In this document: positions 17,125 to 27,600 of the stretch, one piece after another
How positions within the stretch are numbered: position 1 is the stretch's first letter
Layout: each line of letters starts with the position of its first letter
Source: an uncultured Eubacteriales bacterium
Lineage (GTDB): Bacteria; Bacillota; Clostridia; Christensenellales; CAG-138
NCBI GenBank assembly: GCA_900544555.1
Contig: UQWD01000011.1
Span: 1 to 64,000 of the forward strand
Reading direction: 5' to 3'
Length of the DNA: 64,000 bases
Notes under the pieces: generated by a model
Seen by the model: only the letters and a program-made list of their open reading frames with translations
The model's database searches: none
Told to the model about the DNA's origin: nothing
Program-made: the position numbers and the translations under genes

Positions 17125-18120
17125 TTACTTTGCTATCTTCCAACCATACCCGCACAGCTCGCAAACCGCGCGCGCCTGAGCCTCGTCCCCATACATAATA
17201 AGCGTATTGTTGACGCTCTCATTTCTCAACGCGATTAAACGCTTATTACCCGTCATCTGTTTGTTTAACCAATGGATAAGGCCCGACAACGCGCATCCAT
17301 CGTCGGCGGGGAGCCGAATATCCTGTTCAACGCTGTTAACAAACGCGTTTATTTCAATTACTTTTCTTTTATTTACCGCCGCCGCGCCGCCTAGCTCAAG
17401 CTTGCCTTGAGTTATCCCGCATATCCGTTTTATCAGCGCCGCAAGCTGTTCCTCGTTGAGTGAGTTTACGGACAGGAACATTTCCGCGATGGCGTTCGTG
17501 ATAAGCGGCTGCTCCCCTTCGTCAAGAAATACCGGAGAAAGTTCATAGCAAACTAAAAAACCGCTGTCCTCAGATACGGATTCAAAGCGTTCGGCAAGCC
17601 GCCGCGCGGCCGCCGCCTCATCTGGTACGGCGAAGCCGGCCGATTGCATGCGTTTGAGCATATCGTTCGGCGGAAAGAACGAGCGCTGCTTGCCGTTAAC
17701 CGATACGCCCGCCTTTTCCGCATAGAGCAAGAACAGGCGCAGATTACTGGCGGGGGCGATAAACAGGTATTTTTTTTCGCGCATTCGTATGCATGTAAAA
17801 AACCTTCCCGATTGAACGTAAGATACATCCAGATAGGGATGCTCATACACACCCCCAAACGATCCAAAATAAACGAACCTTTCCTCGAACGCCAATATAT
17901 GCCATAAAAAACCGTATAGAGCCGACCATATGAAAAATGCAAACAACAGCCAAATCACTATAACGGCTAAGAGGCTATCGGGCCGGGCGACGAAAAACGC
18001 CGCGGCCGCGGCAATGGCCAGCAACAGCCCAAACCAGCCTACCGCCCTGCTTGGGCGGACGACGAAAAGCTTATCCCCTTGCCGGATATATGATAAATGT
18101 TTTTTTCTGGTGCGCGTCAT
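17125..18120 (-). CDS. Membrane protein of unknown function
   Basis: 331 residues from the ATG at 18120, which follows AAAGGATGGGG. Two adjacent transmembrane helices lie near residues 28-45 and 53-75. A soluble domain follows that begins AFEERFVYFGSFGGVYEHPYLD-like and reads as a possible PH-like beta fold, then a helical C-terminal half of unknown type. I do not recognise the family. It stands alone, convergent with the hydrogenase operon, and divergent from the serine hydrolase across 304 bases. Confidence 0.75.
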   Translation of the reverse strand: MTRTRKKHLSYIRQGDKLFVVRPSRAVGWFGLLLAIAAAAAFFVARPDSLLAVIVIWLLFAFFIWSALYGFLWHILAFEERFVYFGSFGGVYEHPYLDVSYVQSGRFFTCIRMREKKYLFIAPASNLRLFLLYAEKAGVSVNGKQRSFFPPNDMLKRMQSAGFAVPDEAAAARRLAERFESVSEDSGFLVCYELSPVFLDEGEQPLITNAIAEMFLSVNSLNEEQLAALIKRICGITQGKLELGGAAAVNKRKVIEINAFVNSVEQDIRLPADDGCALSGLIHWLNKQMTGNKRLIALRNESVNNTLIMYGDEAQARAVCELCGYGWKIAK

Positions 18121-18424
18121 CAATCCCCATCCTTTCAATATGTTCTTGTCATGTTAAAATAAGTATTTCATCCGGTGTCTATTATTAATTCATATTATAT
18201 AACAACAAACCTATTTTGGTAAAGGTTGTATTTCCATTTTTTACATCTTACAATAAACCTTAAATGCTGACAATGGCTTACCGGCTCATTAAGAGCTTTC
18301 AATTCAACCGGGCATGTACAAATACAACGATAAGAAATATAATATGTTCGTGTGCACAACGGCCTCGTGTCAGCGCGCGAATGCCCGAGGCGCCGCGCAC
18401 ATATAAATAAGCTGGAGAAACTTT

Positions 18425-20203
18425 ATGGATATTGCGATACAAATGCGAAGCATTGAACTGCTTGTAAAAATACTCAGGCACGATTTGGACAATGTGCCGT
18501 CCTACGGCTATACGCCGCAGAAGCCCAAAACCTTCAGCGGGCCGGCTTCCCATCCTCTTAAGCGCAGCACGCCGGAGGCGGAAGGCGTATCCTCCCAACG
18601 GCTGCTTGAGCTTTTTAAGGGAATTAACGAAAGCGAGGAGATAGCGCCCCACGGTCTGATAGCGCTCAGGCACGGCAAGGTTATCGCCGAGGGCTATTGG
18701 GCCCCCTATAACGCTGAAACGCCGCATATGCTCTATTCCATGAGCAAATCCATCGTTGGCACGGCTATCGGCATGGCCGTTGACGAAGGGTTATTGGCCC
18801 TGAGTGAAAAGCTGGTGGATATATTCGGGGATGTAACGCCCGCCCCTCAATCCCGGTTTTGGCGAAACGCTACCGTGGAGAATCTGCTCACGATGAGCAC
18901 AGGCGCCCGGTTTAATGAGATCGGCACCATGCTCAATAAGGACTGGGCGCGCATGTTTATGGAGTCGCTCAGGAAATTTGAGCCGGGCGCTGCGTTCGAG
19001 TATAATTCACTCAACTCCTATATGCTCGCGCACATTATTAAGCGCAAAACGGGCGTGGGCGTTGTGGATTTTTTACAGCCCCGGCTGTTTGAGCCGCTTG
19101 GAATCGGGCAATACGCATGGGAAAAATGCCCCATGGGGATCGAAAAGGGCGGTTGGGGCCTGTATATGCGCCTGGAGGACTGCGCGAAGATAGGCCAGCT
19201 TTACCTGAACCGCGGCATATGGGAGGGCAGGAGGCTTTTGAGCGAGGTTTGGGTGGAGCAGGCCGCCGCGAAGCGCATTGATACGCCAAAGGGCGAATGT
19301 AAAAATGGCTACGGCTACCAAATATGGATGAGCCCGATAGAAGGAGCGTACCAGTTCAACGGCGCGTTCGGCCAGTATGTTGTCGTCCTCCCCCAGAACG
19401 ACGCTGTGGTAGCGCTGTTCAGCGGTAGCGCGCAGCTTTTCGCCAAAGGCGCTCTGACGCAAATGATCAGCCGATGCTTTGAGGGCGCGGACAAGAAACC
19501 TTTAAGCGTAAGCGGGGAAACGGATAAGCTCAATTCATACCTTGAAGGGTTGATGTTTTCGCCGCCGCTCCCCGACGGGGATTGGGGTGCGGAGCCCTGC
19601 ATGTTCAGCCGGTTTATGGAGGATGAAAGCTGCCGCGAATACCGTATGGAGGAAAACCACGCGGGCTTGCTGCCCCAAACCCTGCAGGCAGCTCACAGCA
19701 ATTATACGTCAGGAACGGACTTAATCCGGTTTGAGAAGCTTGGCCGCGGGCTCAGAATCAGCATGTACGAGGGGCTTGAGGCGAACTCCATCTTTATCCG
19801 AGGGGACGGGGGTTTAAGCCGCGGCTCCTTTACCCACAGGGGTGAAACCTATTCGATCGGCGTCCGGGGCCTGTGGAGCTCGGGGCCTGACGGCGCATTG
19901 AGCCTTCTCGCGATTATTTCCTTTACCGAAACGCCGGATACAAGGTTGATCTGCTTCGAGCTAGGCGGGGGTGCTCTAACGGCGCGGTATGATGAAACGC
20001 CCAGCGTCGAGGCGGCTACGGATATGCTTTTGGAGTTGGTTGGCATGAGCAAAGTGGCGTATGCACGCCAGGTTATCCCGCACCTCGGCCCGTCGCGGTT
20101 TCGTGAGCTTATGCGCCAGTTTATGGCGCCGGAGATTAACGGAAGGCTGATAACCCGCCACGAGGATACGTATCCGTCGCTAGAAAATCAGGAGGTTAAT
20201 TAA
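18425..20203 (+). CDS. Serine hydrolase, beta-lactamase/penicillin-binding fold
   Basis: 592 residues. The N-terminal about 360 residues are a class C beta-lactamase-like domain: nucleophile motif SMSK (Ser105, Lys108), the second motif in FEYNSLNSYML (around 191-201), and GYGYQIWM near the KTG-equivalent region. The C-terminal about 200 residues form an extra domain of unknown type. No signal peptide is visible, so it may act in the cytoplasm on small esters or peptides. GGAGA precedes the ATG. glmS follows 3 bases after the stop and the two are surely co-transcribed, which hints at a link with cell-wall precursor metabolism (inference). Confidence 0.85.
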   Translation: MDIAIQMRSIELLVKILRHDLDNVPSYGYTPQKPKTFSGPASHPLKRSTPEAEGVSSQRLLELFKGINESEEIAPHGLIALRHGKVIAEGYWAPYNAETPHMLYSMSKSIVGTAIGMAVDEGLLALSEKLVDIFGDVTPAPQSRFWRNATVENLLTMSTGARFNEIGTMLNKDWARMFMESLRKFEPGAAFEYNSLNSYMLAHIIKRKTGVGVVDFLQPRLFEPLGIGQYAWEKCPMGIEKGGWGLYMRLEDCAKIGQLYLNRGIWEGRRLLSEVWVEQAAAKRIDTPKGECKNGYGYQIWMSPIEGAYQFNGAFGQYVVVLPQNDAVVALFSGSAQLFAKGALTQMISRCFEGADKKPLSVSGETDKLNSYLEGLMFSPPLPDGDWGAEPCMFSRFMEDESCREYRMEENHAGLLPQTLQAAHSNYTSGTDLIRFEKLGRGLRISMYEGLEANSIFIRGDGGLSRGSFTHRGETYSIGVRGLWSSGPDGALSLLAIISFTETPDTRLICFELGGGALTARYDETPSVEAATDMLLELVGMSKVAYARQVIPHLGPSRFRELMRQFMAPEINGRLITRHEDTYPSLENQEVN

Positions 20204-20206
20204 ACT

Positions 20207-22033
20207 ATGTGTGGAATTGTAGGATATATTGGGCCGAAAGAGGCCGCCCCCCTGCTGCTTGACGCGCTGGAAAAGCTCGAGTACCGCGGATATGATTCCG
20301 CCGGCCTTGCGCTCAATTGTAACGGGCGCATACAGGTAGAGAAGGCCCGCGGGCGGCTTAAAAATCTTAGGGAGATAACGAAAGATGGGAGTTCCATGCC
20401 GGGATGCGCGGGCATCGGCCATACGCGTTGGGCGACGCATGGCGAGCCCTCCGACATCAACTCCCACCCACACCTGTCGCACAGCGGGAGGGTCGCGGTT
20501 GTGCATAATGGGATTGTGGAAAATTTCATGCAGCTGCGCGCGTTTCTTATTGAAAATGGATACCGGTTCGTGTCGGATACGGATACGGAAATCATCTCGC
20601 AGCTCGTGGATTATTATTACTGCGGCGACCCGCTTGCGGCCGTGCGCAACGCGGTGGAGCGGCTGCAAGGTTCGTTCGCGCTCGGTATACTGTTTGCCGA
20701 TTTCCCTTCGCAGTTAATCGCCGTTCGCAAGGACAGCCCGCTTATAATCGGGCTTGGCCGGGGCGAGAACTTCATCGCCTCGGATATTCCCGCCATTTTA
20801 AAGCATACCCGCGACATCTATCGCCTTGATGAGCGGGAGATGGCCGTCATCAGGCGGGACGGCGTAGAAGTTTTCAATCAGTACGGGGATCCGGTGCAAA
20901 AAGAGGCCGAGCATATAACCTGGAATGCGGACGCGGCCGAGCGCGGCGGCTATGAACATTTTATGATTAAAGAGATTATGGAACAGCCCCAGGTCATTCA
21001 GAGCACCGTTCATCCCCGCATCCATACGGGAGATATAGCGCTTGAGCTGACGAAAACCACGCCGGAAGTTCTAAGGAAAATTAACCGGATTTATATAGTG
21101 GCGTGCGGTTCCGCCTACTATGCGGGCGTTTTAGGGAAGCACCTCATCGAGCGCCTCGCCCGCGTTCCGGTTATAACGGAGCTTGCATCGGAGTTTAGAT
21201 ACAACGAGCCTGTGCTTGGGGACGATACGCTTACCATTATAATCAGCCAGTCCGGCGAAACGCTTGATACGCTTTTTGCGCTCAGGCAGGCGAAGGAAAG
21301 CGGTTCGCACGTGATTTCGATCGTGAACGTGGTTGGCAGCAGCATCGCCAATGAAAGCGGGGATGTTCTGTATACATGGGCGGGCCCGGAAATAGCCGTT
21401 GCGACGACAAAAGCGTACAGCGCCCAAATAACCATGATGCACCTGGTCGCCATGCATATCGCTAAATGCCGGGGGCTTCTGAAGGATAGCGAAGAAAAGG
21501 CGTATCTTGAGCAGATGGAGGCGCTGCCCGCACTGCTTGCCGGCGTTCTTGAGCGCCAGGAGCAGATTCAGTACCTTGCTTCATTATACTTCAACGCCCA
21601 AAACGTTTTCTTTATAGGCCGCAATACGGATTTTGCGCTCGCGCTGGAGGGGTCTCTTAAGCTAAAGGAGATTTGTTATATCCATTCGGAAGCTTACGCG
21701 GCGGGCGAGCTCAAACACGGGCCCATCTCTCTCGTGGAGGATGGTACGCTGGTCGTCGCGCTTTGCACGCATGAGCCCCTGCGCGAAAAGATGATAAGCA
21801 ATATACGCGAGGTAAAGGCGCGCGGCGCCGTGGTGCTGGCCTTGGCTCAAGAGGGCGCGCCCTTGGTGGATGATGCCGCGGATCACGTCGTATGGCTGCC
21901 CAAATGCGGGCAATACGCGCTGCCCTCCCTCGCAATCGCGCCGCTTCAGCTTTTCGCGTATTATATGGCTTCGCTGCGCGGATGCGATATCGATAAGCCG
22001 CGCAACCTGGCAAAATCCGTTACTGTTGAGTAA
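20207..22033 (+). CDS. glmS: Glutamine-fructose-6-phosphate aminotransferase (isomerizing)
   Basis: Makes glucosamine 6-phosphate from fructose 6-phosphate and glutamine, the first step to UDP-GlcNAc. 608 residues, full length. The N-terminal glutaminase begins MCGIVGYIG with catalytic Cys2, and has RWATHGEPS and NGIVEN. Two SIS domains follow, with SQSGETLDTLFAL and the C-terminal LKHGPISLV and KPRNLAKSVTVE. AGGAGGTTAATTAAACT precedes the ATG. No glmS ribozyme is possible directly upstream because that sequence codes for the serine hydrolase. Confidence 0.97.
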   Translation: MCGIVGYIGPKEAAPLLLDALEKLEYRGYDSAGLALNCNGRIQVEKARGRLKNLREITKDGSSMPGCAGIGHTRWATHGEPSDINSHPHLSHSGRVAVVHNGIVENFMQLRAFLIENGYRFVSDTDTEIISQLVDYYYCGDPLAAVRNAVERLQGSFALGILFADFPSQLIAVRKDSPLIIGLGRGENFIASDIPAILKHTRDIYRLDEREMAVIRRDGVEVFNQYGDPVQKEAEHITWNADAAERGGYEHFMIKEIMEQPQVIQSTVHPRIHTGDIALELTKTTPEVLRKINRIYIVACGSAYYAGVLGKHLIERLARVPVITELASEFRYNEPVLGDDTLTIIISQSGETLDTLFALRQAKESGSHVISIVNVVGSSIANESGDVLYTWAGPEIAVATTKAYSAQITMMHLVAMHIAKCRGLLKDSEEKAYLEQMEALPALLAGVLERQEQIQYLASLYFNAQNVFFIGRNTDFALALEGSLKLKEICYIHSEAYAAGELKHGPISLVEDGTLVVALCTHEPLREKMISNIREVKARGAVVLALAQEGAPLVDDAADHVVWLPKCGQYALPSLAIAPLQLFAYYMASLRGCDIDKPRNLAKSVTVE

Positions 22034-22606
22034 CGCGCGGCAAATAGAGATAGTCAACTTTTTCCACGCAGCGGCAGTTATATGTGTGGGTAAAGTTATC
22101 AGCATCTTAAAGCGGAAAACCCGTTCTTAACTATGCGCGCTATTCACAACGCATGCCTTTGGGACGGGTATTTCTATTTTCGCAGCTTAACAAAACGAGC
22201 CCTAACGGCGCTCAAATAACCGCTTTACCATTTTCGATGCATCCGGGCGCTTGCCATTGAAAGCGCCCCGCTCGGATAAAGCTAAGCTTCGCAAGTTTTT
22301 TCTCGCGTCAGGCATGCCGCCGATTACGAACCATTCCTCTGGGAAACATTAAACCCATAACTTCGGTAGGTCGTCTCTTAGGCAGTCCCACGCAAACCGC
22401 GCGCACCCCTCCGGCTTTTTGTGAATAGCGCGCGGATCCGCCGCAAGCCGCAGCTTCCTGTGCCGTCCTCTTGCGGTTTGAGCAGCCTCAACGCTAAATA
22501 CGCCGCAAATGTTAAAACGAAGCGACTTTCCAAATATATCTGTAAAATGTATTGAATAGAAAAGCACGGGTATAATAAGCCATGAAAAGTTCTAAGGAGG
22601 CTTATT
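22034..22606. other. Intergenic region between glmS and a lipoprotein gene
   Basis: About 570 bases with no convincing gene. A TATAAT box at 22571-22576 lies 30 bases before the lipoprotein start, without a good -35 at normal spacing. No strong terminator was seen after glmS. Confidence 0.4.
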
Positions 22607-23062
22607 ATGAAAAGACAATTTCTTATCATTGTGATGGTCGCCATGTTCGCGTTATTCGCCGCCGCTTGTTCCTGCGACGTACAGCCCTCGCCCACCCCCG
22701 GAGCGAGCCCGTCGATAGCGCCGTCACCCTCGATTATGCCGTCGCCTTCGGCTATGCCTTCGCCTGACAATTCGCCTGACAACTCGCCCGGAACAACGGA
22801 CGGTACGAACGGCGACATACCCAATTTCAGTGAAGGCACCGTCGTACAGCCGGAGGATGTACCCGACATCGTCAAAGCGGTAAAGGATAAGTATGCCGAC
22901 GCTGAAATCACCAGTATAACCCATGCTAATTACATGAACAAAAAGGTGTATAAGGTTATATTGAAGACTAAAGACAACGCGGCTGAGGAAATTTATATTC
23001 AGCACGACGGCACCATCTTGGAGGATGAAAACGGGGGCGGTAATGAATCCCCCAAGCCCTAA
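22607..23062 (+). CDS. Small lipoprotein with Pro/Ser linker and PepSY-like domain
   Basis: 151 residues. Lipoprotein signal peptide ending FAAAC (Cys21). A Pro-Ser-rich spacer follows (about 26-66, repeats of the type PSPS and DNSPDNSPG). The C-terminal domain of about 80 residues reads PDIVKAVKDKYADAEITS then YKVILKTKDNAAEEIYI and resembles a PepSY-like beta-alpha unit. TCTAAGGAGGCTTATT precedes the ATG. Function unknown; probably a surface-exposed lipid-anchored protein. A strong terminator follows immediately. Confidence 0.85.
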   Translation: MKRQFLIIVMVAMFALFAAACSCDVQPSPTPGASPSIAPSPSIMPSPSAMPSPDNSPDNSPGTTDGTNGDIPNFSEGTVVQPEDVPDIVKAVKDKYADAEITSITHANYMNKKVYKVILKTKDNAAEEIYIQHDGTILEDENGGGNESPKP

Positions 23063-23082
23063 ACTAAACGTTTAAAAGGCAT

Positions 23083-23112
23083 GGCTGACGGCGGCGCCGT
23101 CAGCCTTTTTTT
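23083..23112 (+). terminator. Rho-independent terminator after the lipoprotein gene
   Basis: GGCTGACGGC, loop GGC, GCCGTCAGCC (23083-23105) followed by seven T residues. It lies 20 bases after the lipoprotein stop and makes that gene a single transcription unit. Confidence 0.92.
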
Positions 23113-23433
23113 ATCGGTACTGCGCTTGTAGCTAAGAATACCTGATATCGGCTTGATTATTGAAGCTCACAAAACAAATTACTCTATAGCCCAAAACGGA
23201 CGGTTTCTATTGAGCATTAGGGCTTAATGATTTTATATCTGATTTCGCCGCTTATGCGTCATCAGCCGCACGCCGGTATTTAATGTACGGGCAATTAATT
23301 ATCAGGGGATACGACCGCATTACCCTCAATCAAGCTGCGATGCGCAGCATTTTATTGATGCTATTCCAATAACCAAGAAAAAAAAGTCCGTTTGACAAGT
23401 CTTTATATCTTTCAGCTTCAGCTTAAGAAATAT
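23113..23433. other. Intergenic region, nothing recognised
   Basis: About 320 bases between the lipoprotein terminator and the end of the AlkZ-related gene. No gene, repeat or clear terminator is visible. Confidence 0.4.
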
Positions 23434-24117
23434 TTACCGCCCAAAGATGAATTTTTGCACCTTACGCTCCTTAGCCTCTGGATTTAAAAGAAAAACCTGC
23501 GCCCGAATCCGTTGAGCTGCCTCCTCCGGCTTAACGGCGCGAGACTTATCCGTTACCCCCTGTCCCCAGAAATCCTCCACGGTGCAAAACGCTGTGGAAG
23601 ACCAGCCGTAGGACGCGCCCTTGGCGGATACCTTCCTCTGCTGCCCGCACATGGTAATAAACATTTTCATTTGCAGCTCAACAAGCGCTGAGTCAAACCG
23701 CGTCTTCTCTTCCCGCGTAAAACCGCCCAGGCTTTTTATCGCGTGTACGGGCAATCCGCCGTTATCAGAGACAAGCCGGTATATTCTGCGCGCCTCCGCG
23801 CTCACCGCACCCGCCTCATAGGCCTCTTCAAGGCTTATGCCGTTTCTTCTTGCGCTGAGAAAACAAGGGTACCAATATCGGGAAATATAACCGCTTTTAC
23901 CGAAAAAAACCTTTGCGTACGCCACGTCGTCACGCTCGTCGAGCACGCGTATGCGCCATTGCCAGGGATCCGTATCCTGATTATCGGTATGCCATTGAAT
24001 CACTCCGTCAAAACGGCTGCACAGCGAAAAAATCCCTTCCGCATTCTCTCCTCCCATCGTAAACCCCGCTTCAAGAAGCTGGGTGCAAAAACCCTCAAAA
24101 TTTTCGATTACCTTCAT
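23434..24117 (-). CDS. AlkZ-related protein
   Basis: 227 residues. The sequence resembles Clostridia proteins annotated as AlkZ-related, a winged-helix family near the DNA glycosylase AlkZ: IRWHT-like IQWHTDNQDTDPWQW, VAYAKVFFGKSGYISRYWYP, a helical middle with ARRIYRLVSDNGGLPVHAIK, and KGASYGWSSTAFCTVEDFWG. I recall no tested function for this subgroup. ATG follows a GGAGAGTG-type site. It stands alone on the minus strand. Confidence 0.7.
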   Translation of the reverse strand: MKVIENFEGFCTQLLEAGFTMGGENAEGIFSLCSRFDGVIQWHTDNQDTDPWQWRIRVLDERDDVAYAKVFFGKSGYISRYWYPCFLSARRNGISLEEAYEAGAVSAEARRIYRLVSDNGGLPVHAIKSLGGFTREEKTRFDSALVELQMKMFITMCGQQRKVSAKGASYGWSSTAFCTVEDFWGQGVTDKSRAVKPEEAAQRIRAQVFLLNPEAKERKVQKFIFGR

Positions 24118-24642
24118 TACACTCTCCTTCCGGCGTTATTTTAAAAACGCCGCTTCAACGCCCGCCGCGAATATGCTTTTCTATTAACGCGCGTTACGCG
24201 CAACCTCATTGTAATCCGCGCGTCTTTAACGCGTCAACAACGATTTTTCTTAAGTTCATGGCCGCTAAAATTGCCGCGTATCCCCGCTGTTTATCACGCC
24301 TTGAACTTGAGTGCCACAATAAGCTGATTGAAATGAACAACGTCTTTGCCTCACCTTTTTTAGCAGAGCGGGCCGCCTGTTTAGTGGCTCTCAGTGTGTC
24401 GAAAAAGTGGCTCCGCCACTATTTCGAGTTAACGCGGAGCGCTTTTACATTGGCGCGGTCAGCGCCCCGTGCAAAGAAACCCTTACTGCGCAAGGCATTC
24501 CGAATCTGACGCACATGTCTTTAGGTTCGGTTGAAAGCCTATGGGGGTTGCGGCTCCGACCCAACCCAGGTTTTTTTGACAGGCTGCGGGCCGCCTGTTT
24601 AGGCGGCCCGCGAACTTCATTTATCAATTGTGTGATCAGTGT
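24118..24642. other. Intergenic region with repeat copy 2 and a long hairpin
   Basis: Between the AlkZ-related gene and the end of the giant protease gene. It holds the second MITE-like element and, at 24586-24611, the perfect palindrome GCGGGCCGCC TGTTTA GGCGGCCCGC just after the protease gene end, possibly its transcript-end hairpin although no T tract follows on the minus strand. Confidence 0.5.
24368..24602. repeat. MITE-like repeat, copy 2, with 17-bp direct-repeat flanks
   Basis: The element spans 24392-24586 and aligns along its whole length with copy 1 at 5557-5752. It starts CAGTGTGTCGAAAAA and ends TTTTTTTGACAGGCTG. The 17-bp direct repeats GCGGGCCGCCTGTTTAG flank it at 24368-24384 and 24586-24602; on the left, 7 bases separate repeat and element. 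The target is one arm and loop of a perfect palindrome. The first internal hairpin is AGTGGC/GCCACT (24406-24420), where copy 1 has GTGG/CCAC with different loop sequence, so pairing is kept despite base changes. Confidence 0.75.
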
Positions 24643-27600
24643 TTAGCTTTTCTTTTTTCGGGATATGAATATCACCGCTCCAAGAGAAATCGCCGCCGCA
24701 CCCGCGATAGCGAGGCTTATCCCGCCTGCCTTGGGCGGATCGTCGGGGTCTTCCGGTCCCGGCTCGAGCGTCGGCGTGGGCGTGGGCTGCAAAGGCGTGG
24801 GCGTGGGCTGCACTGGAGTAGGCGTGGGGTCTTGTGTTTCTTCCTCATACAGCGCGTTGATCTGCATGTCGAATACTACACGAGAGAATTCCTTATCCCA
24901 TCCAACAAACGCATAGCCTTCGCGTTGGGGCGCTTCGGGGGCGGCCGCCGCATAGCCGTGCGCCACTTCCTGCTCGTTGAGTACCGTCCCGTCCCAATCG
25001 ATAAACTGAACAGTGTAGGTGTTTATCGCGTAACGGGCATATACGATTGAGTCGGATGTTACGTTGGTGTACGTGCCGTACCATTCGGTGAACGTGTAGC
25101 CCTCGCGCGGCGGGGCGGCCGGCGCTTCCGCGTCCCGGCCGTGTTCAACGGTCTGCTCGCTTATAACCATGCCGTCCCAATCGACGAACTTAACGGTGTA
25201 CGAGTTGACAGCGTATTGCGCCGTGAAGGACATATCCTCCGTAACGTTCATATAATCGCCTTCGCCGATCCATCCCGTGAACGTATGACCTTCGCGTACG
25301 GGCGTCTCGGGCAATTCGGCCGCATAGCCGTGCGCTACCGTCTGCTCGTTGATGAGCTCGCCGTCCCAGTCGAAGAACTGCACCGTGTACGTATTGGCCT
25401 CATACTGGGCAAATATCACCCTGTCCTCGGTCACGCTGGTGTAGTCGCCGTCCCAGCCAAGGAACCGGTATCCCTCGTGCTCGGGGGCTTCAGGCGGCGT
25501 GGCGTCCTCTCCCTCGGTTACGGTCCTGCTGTCTATCAGCTCGTTGAGCACGGTATCGATGAAGAATACCGTATAGGTTTGAGCCGGTTCATCCTTTTCA
25601 TACATCGCTACCGCGAACCTATCGCCGGTAACGTTTTCAACACAATCCCCTGCCCAGCCGGTGAAGGTATAGCCATCGTGCGCGGGCGCCTCTGGATAGG
25701 TTCCGTTCGCGCCGTAAGCAACCTTCTCCTCATGGAATACTTCCCCCTCGACAGCGTCGAAGTATCTCACGGTGTAAACAAGCCGCTCATATTGTGCGTT
25801 AACGTCCGTATCGGCGGTAATGGAGGAAAACTGAGCGTCCCATCCGGTAAATACGTAGCCTTCACGCTCCGGCTCAGCCGGTTCGTTGGCGGCGTAACCA
25901 TGCCCGACGGTCTGAACGCTCAGCTCCTCGCCGTCCCAATCAAGGAACCGCACGGTATAAGCGTTGATTTCGTAACGCGCGTAGATGGTTCTGTTCTCGG
26001 TAACTTCGGTAAAGTCGCCTATCCAGCCGGCAAACGTATGGCCTTCGCGCTCCGGGTCCTCGGGCGGCTCCGCGTTCTGGCCGTATCCGACGGTTACAGC
26101 GGAAAGCTCCTCGCCATCCCAGTCAAGGAACGTGACCGTAAAGGTATCGGCCTCGTACTGCGCGTTGATGGTCAAGTCGGAGGTAACGTTTGTATACTGA
26201 GCGTCCCATCCGGTAAAGGTAAAGCCTGTGCGTTCGGGCGTTCTCGGCGCGTCGGCGTCCTTGCCGTGCTCAATCGTCTGCTCGCTGAGCAGCCAGCCGT
26301 CCCAGTCAAGGAACTTAACCGAATACGTCTTAAGCTCAAACACGGCTTCGATGGAATGGGGCTCCGTTACGTTCTCAAACGTATACCCGCTCACCGCGCC
26401 TACGCTCTCGCCGTCAACAATCACGTCGGCAACGCGGTAACCCTCATCGGGCGTAATCTTGAAAGTAACGTCTCCTTCGTAGATAACATTCGTATTGCCC
26501 TGAGGCGTTATAGAACCGCCCTCGCCCGCTGAAGCGGAAATGGTAACCGTTCCGGAAATTCCTTCATATTCGGCAGTGATAACCATGTCCTCGGTCACGC
26601 TTGAAGCGTCTTGAGACCAGCCGATGAAGGGATGGCCCTCGCGCTCGGGCGCTTCGGGTACGATAGCCGCCAGGCCGTCGGCGACAACCTGATCAAGTAG
26701 CGTGCGGCCGTTCACATCCAAATGCTGCACGCGATGGAATGTGGTGCCGACAAGAGGCCGGCCGTCAAATGTCGTTTCTCCATCCGGAGCCCAACTAGAG
26801 ACGTTTTCACCGTCATAGTAGACTGTAAACGAAGCGTGCGCGTTCCTGAATACGTTGGCTCCGTAGGTTTCGGGGATATTTCCGAGGAAATAAGCTTGAG
26901 TCAGCGCCTTGGATCCGGTAAACGCGTAGTTCATGACGGTTTTGAGGTTTGAGCCGAGCACGACGCGCGTTATTGCGGAGCAGTTGTTAAATGCGTATTC
27001 ACCAATCAGCTCCGCGTTCGGTAGGAAAATAAACCGTACCTTGCTGCAGTTTGTAAAGGCGTTTGCGCCGATGTTCTTGAGCGCGGCGGTTTCAGTAATC
27101 GTGGTGATGCTGGAGCAATACGCAAACGCGTTTGCATCCACGCTCTGTACGCTGTCGCCCATCTTGACCGTTTTGAGGTTCGAACAGCGGTACATGGAGT
27201 ATTCGCCAATGAACTCAACGTTGTTATAATCAATGCCCTCAATGGTTTTGCACTCATAGAAGCTGTTCGAGCGCAGGTTTTTCACGCCGTCGGGCACCAC
27301 ATACATAGCGTCTGGCCTGCCGTTGGGGTAGAACAGCAGCGTATCCTGGGCTTTATTGAACAGCACGCCGTCAATGCTGCTGAACGTCTCGTTCTGAGGG
27401 TCCACGTCGATAGCGGTCATGGATTCACCGTAATAGAACGTGGTATCGCGGATTTCCCTGAGGCTCTTGGGGAGCCGCAGGCTTTTGAGGTTTACGTTGC
27501 GTGAGAGCGAGTGATCGCCGAGGGTTTCAAGGCCGTCGGGCAAAATCAGCTCTTCAAGCGTAACGATGGAGTAGATGCCGTAATCGCCGATGGCGGTAAC

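Noticed and set aside
20100..20206. glmS ribozyme upstream of glmS
   Set aside because: The sequence directly upstream is coding for the serine hydrolase, with only 3 bases between the genes, and no ribozyme core is recognisable.
24376..24602. CRISPR-like direct repeats
   Set aside because: Only two direct repeats flank a single element with inverted ends, which is a target duplication pattern and not an array. No CRISPR array was found anywhere in the window.
25141..26532. Long plus-strand open frame of 463 codons inside the giant protease gene
   Set aside because: It is the antisense shadow of the repetitive InlB-type region, lacks a ribosome binding site, and the minus-strand protein has clear domains throughout.
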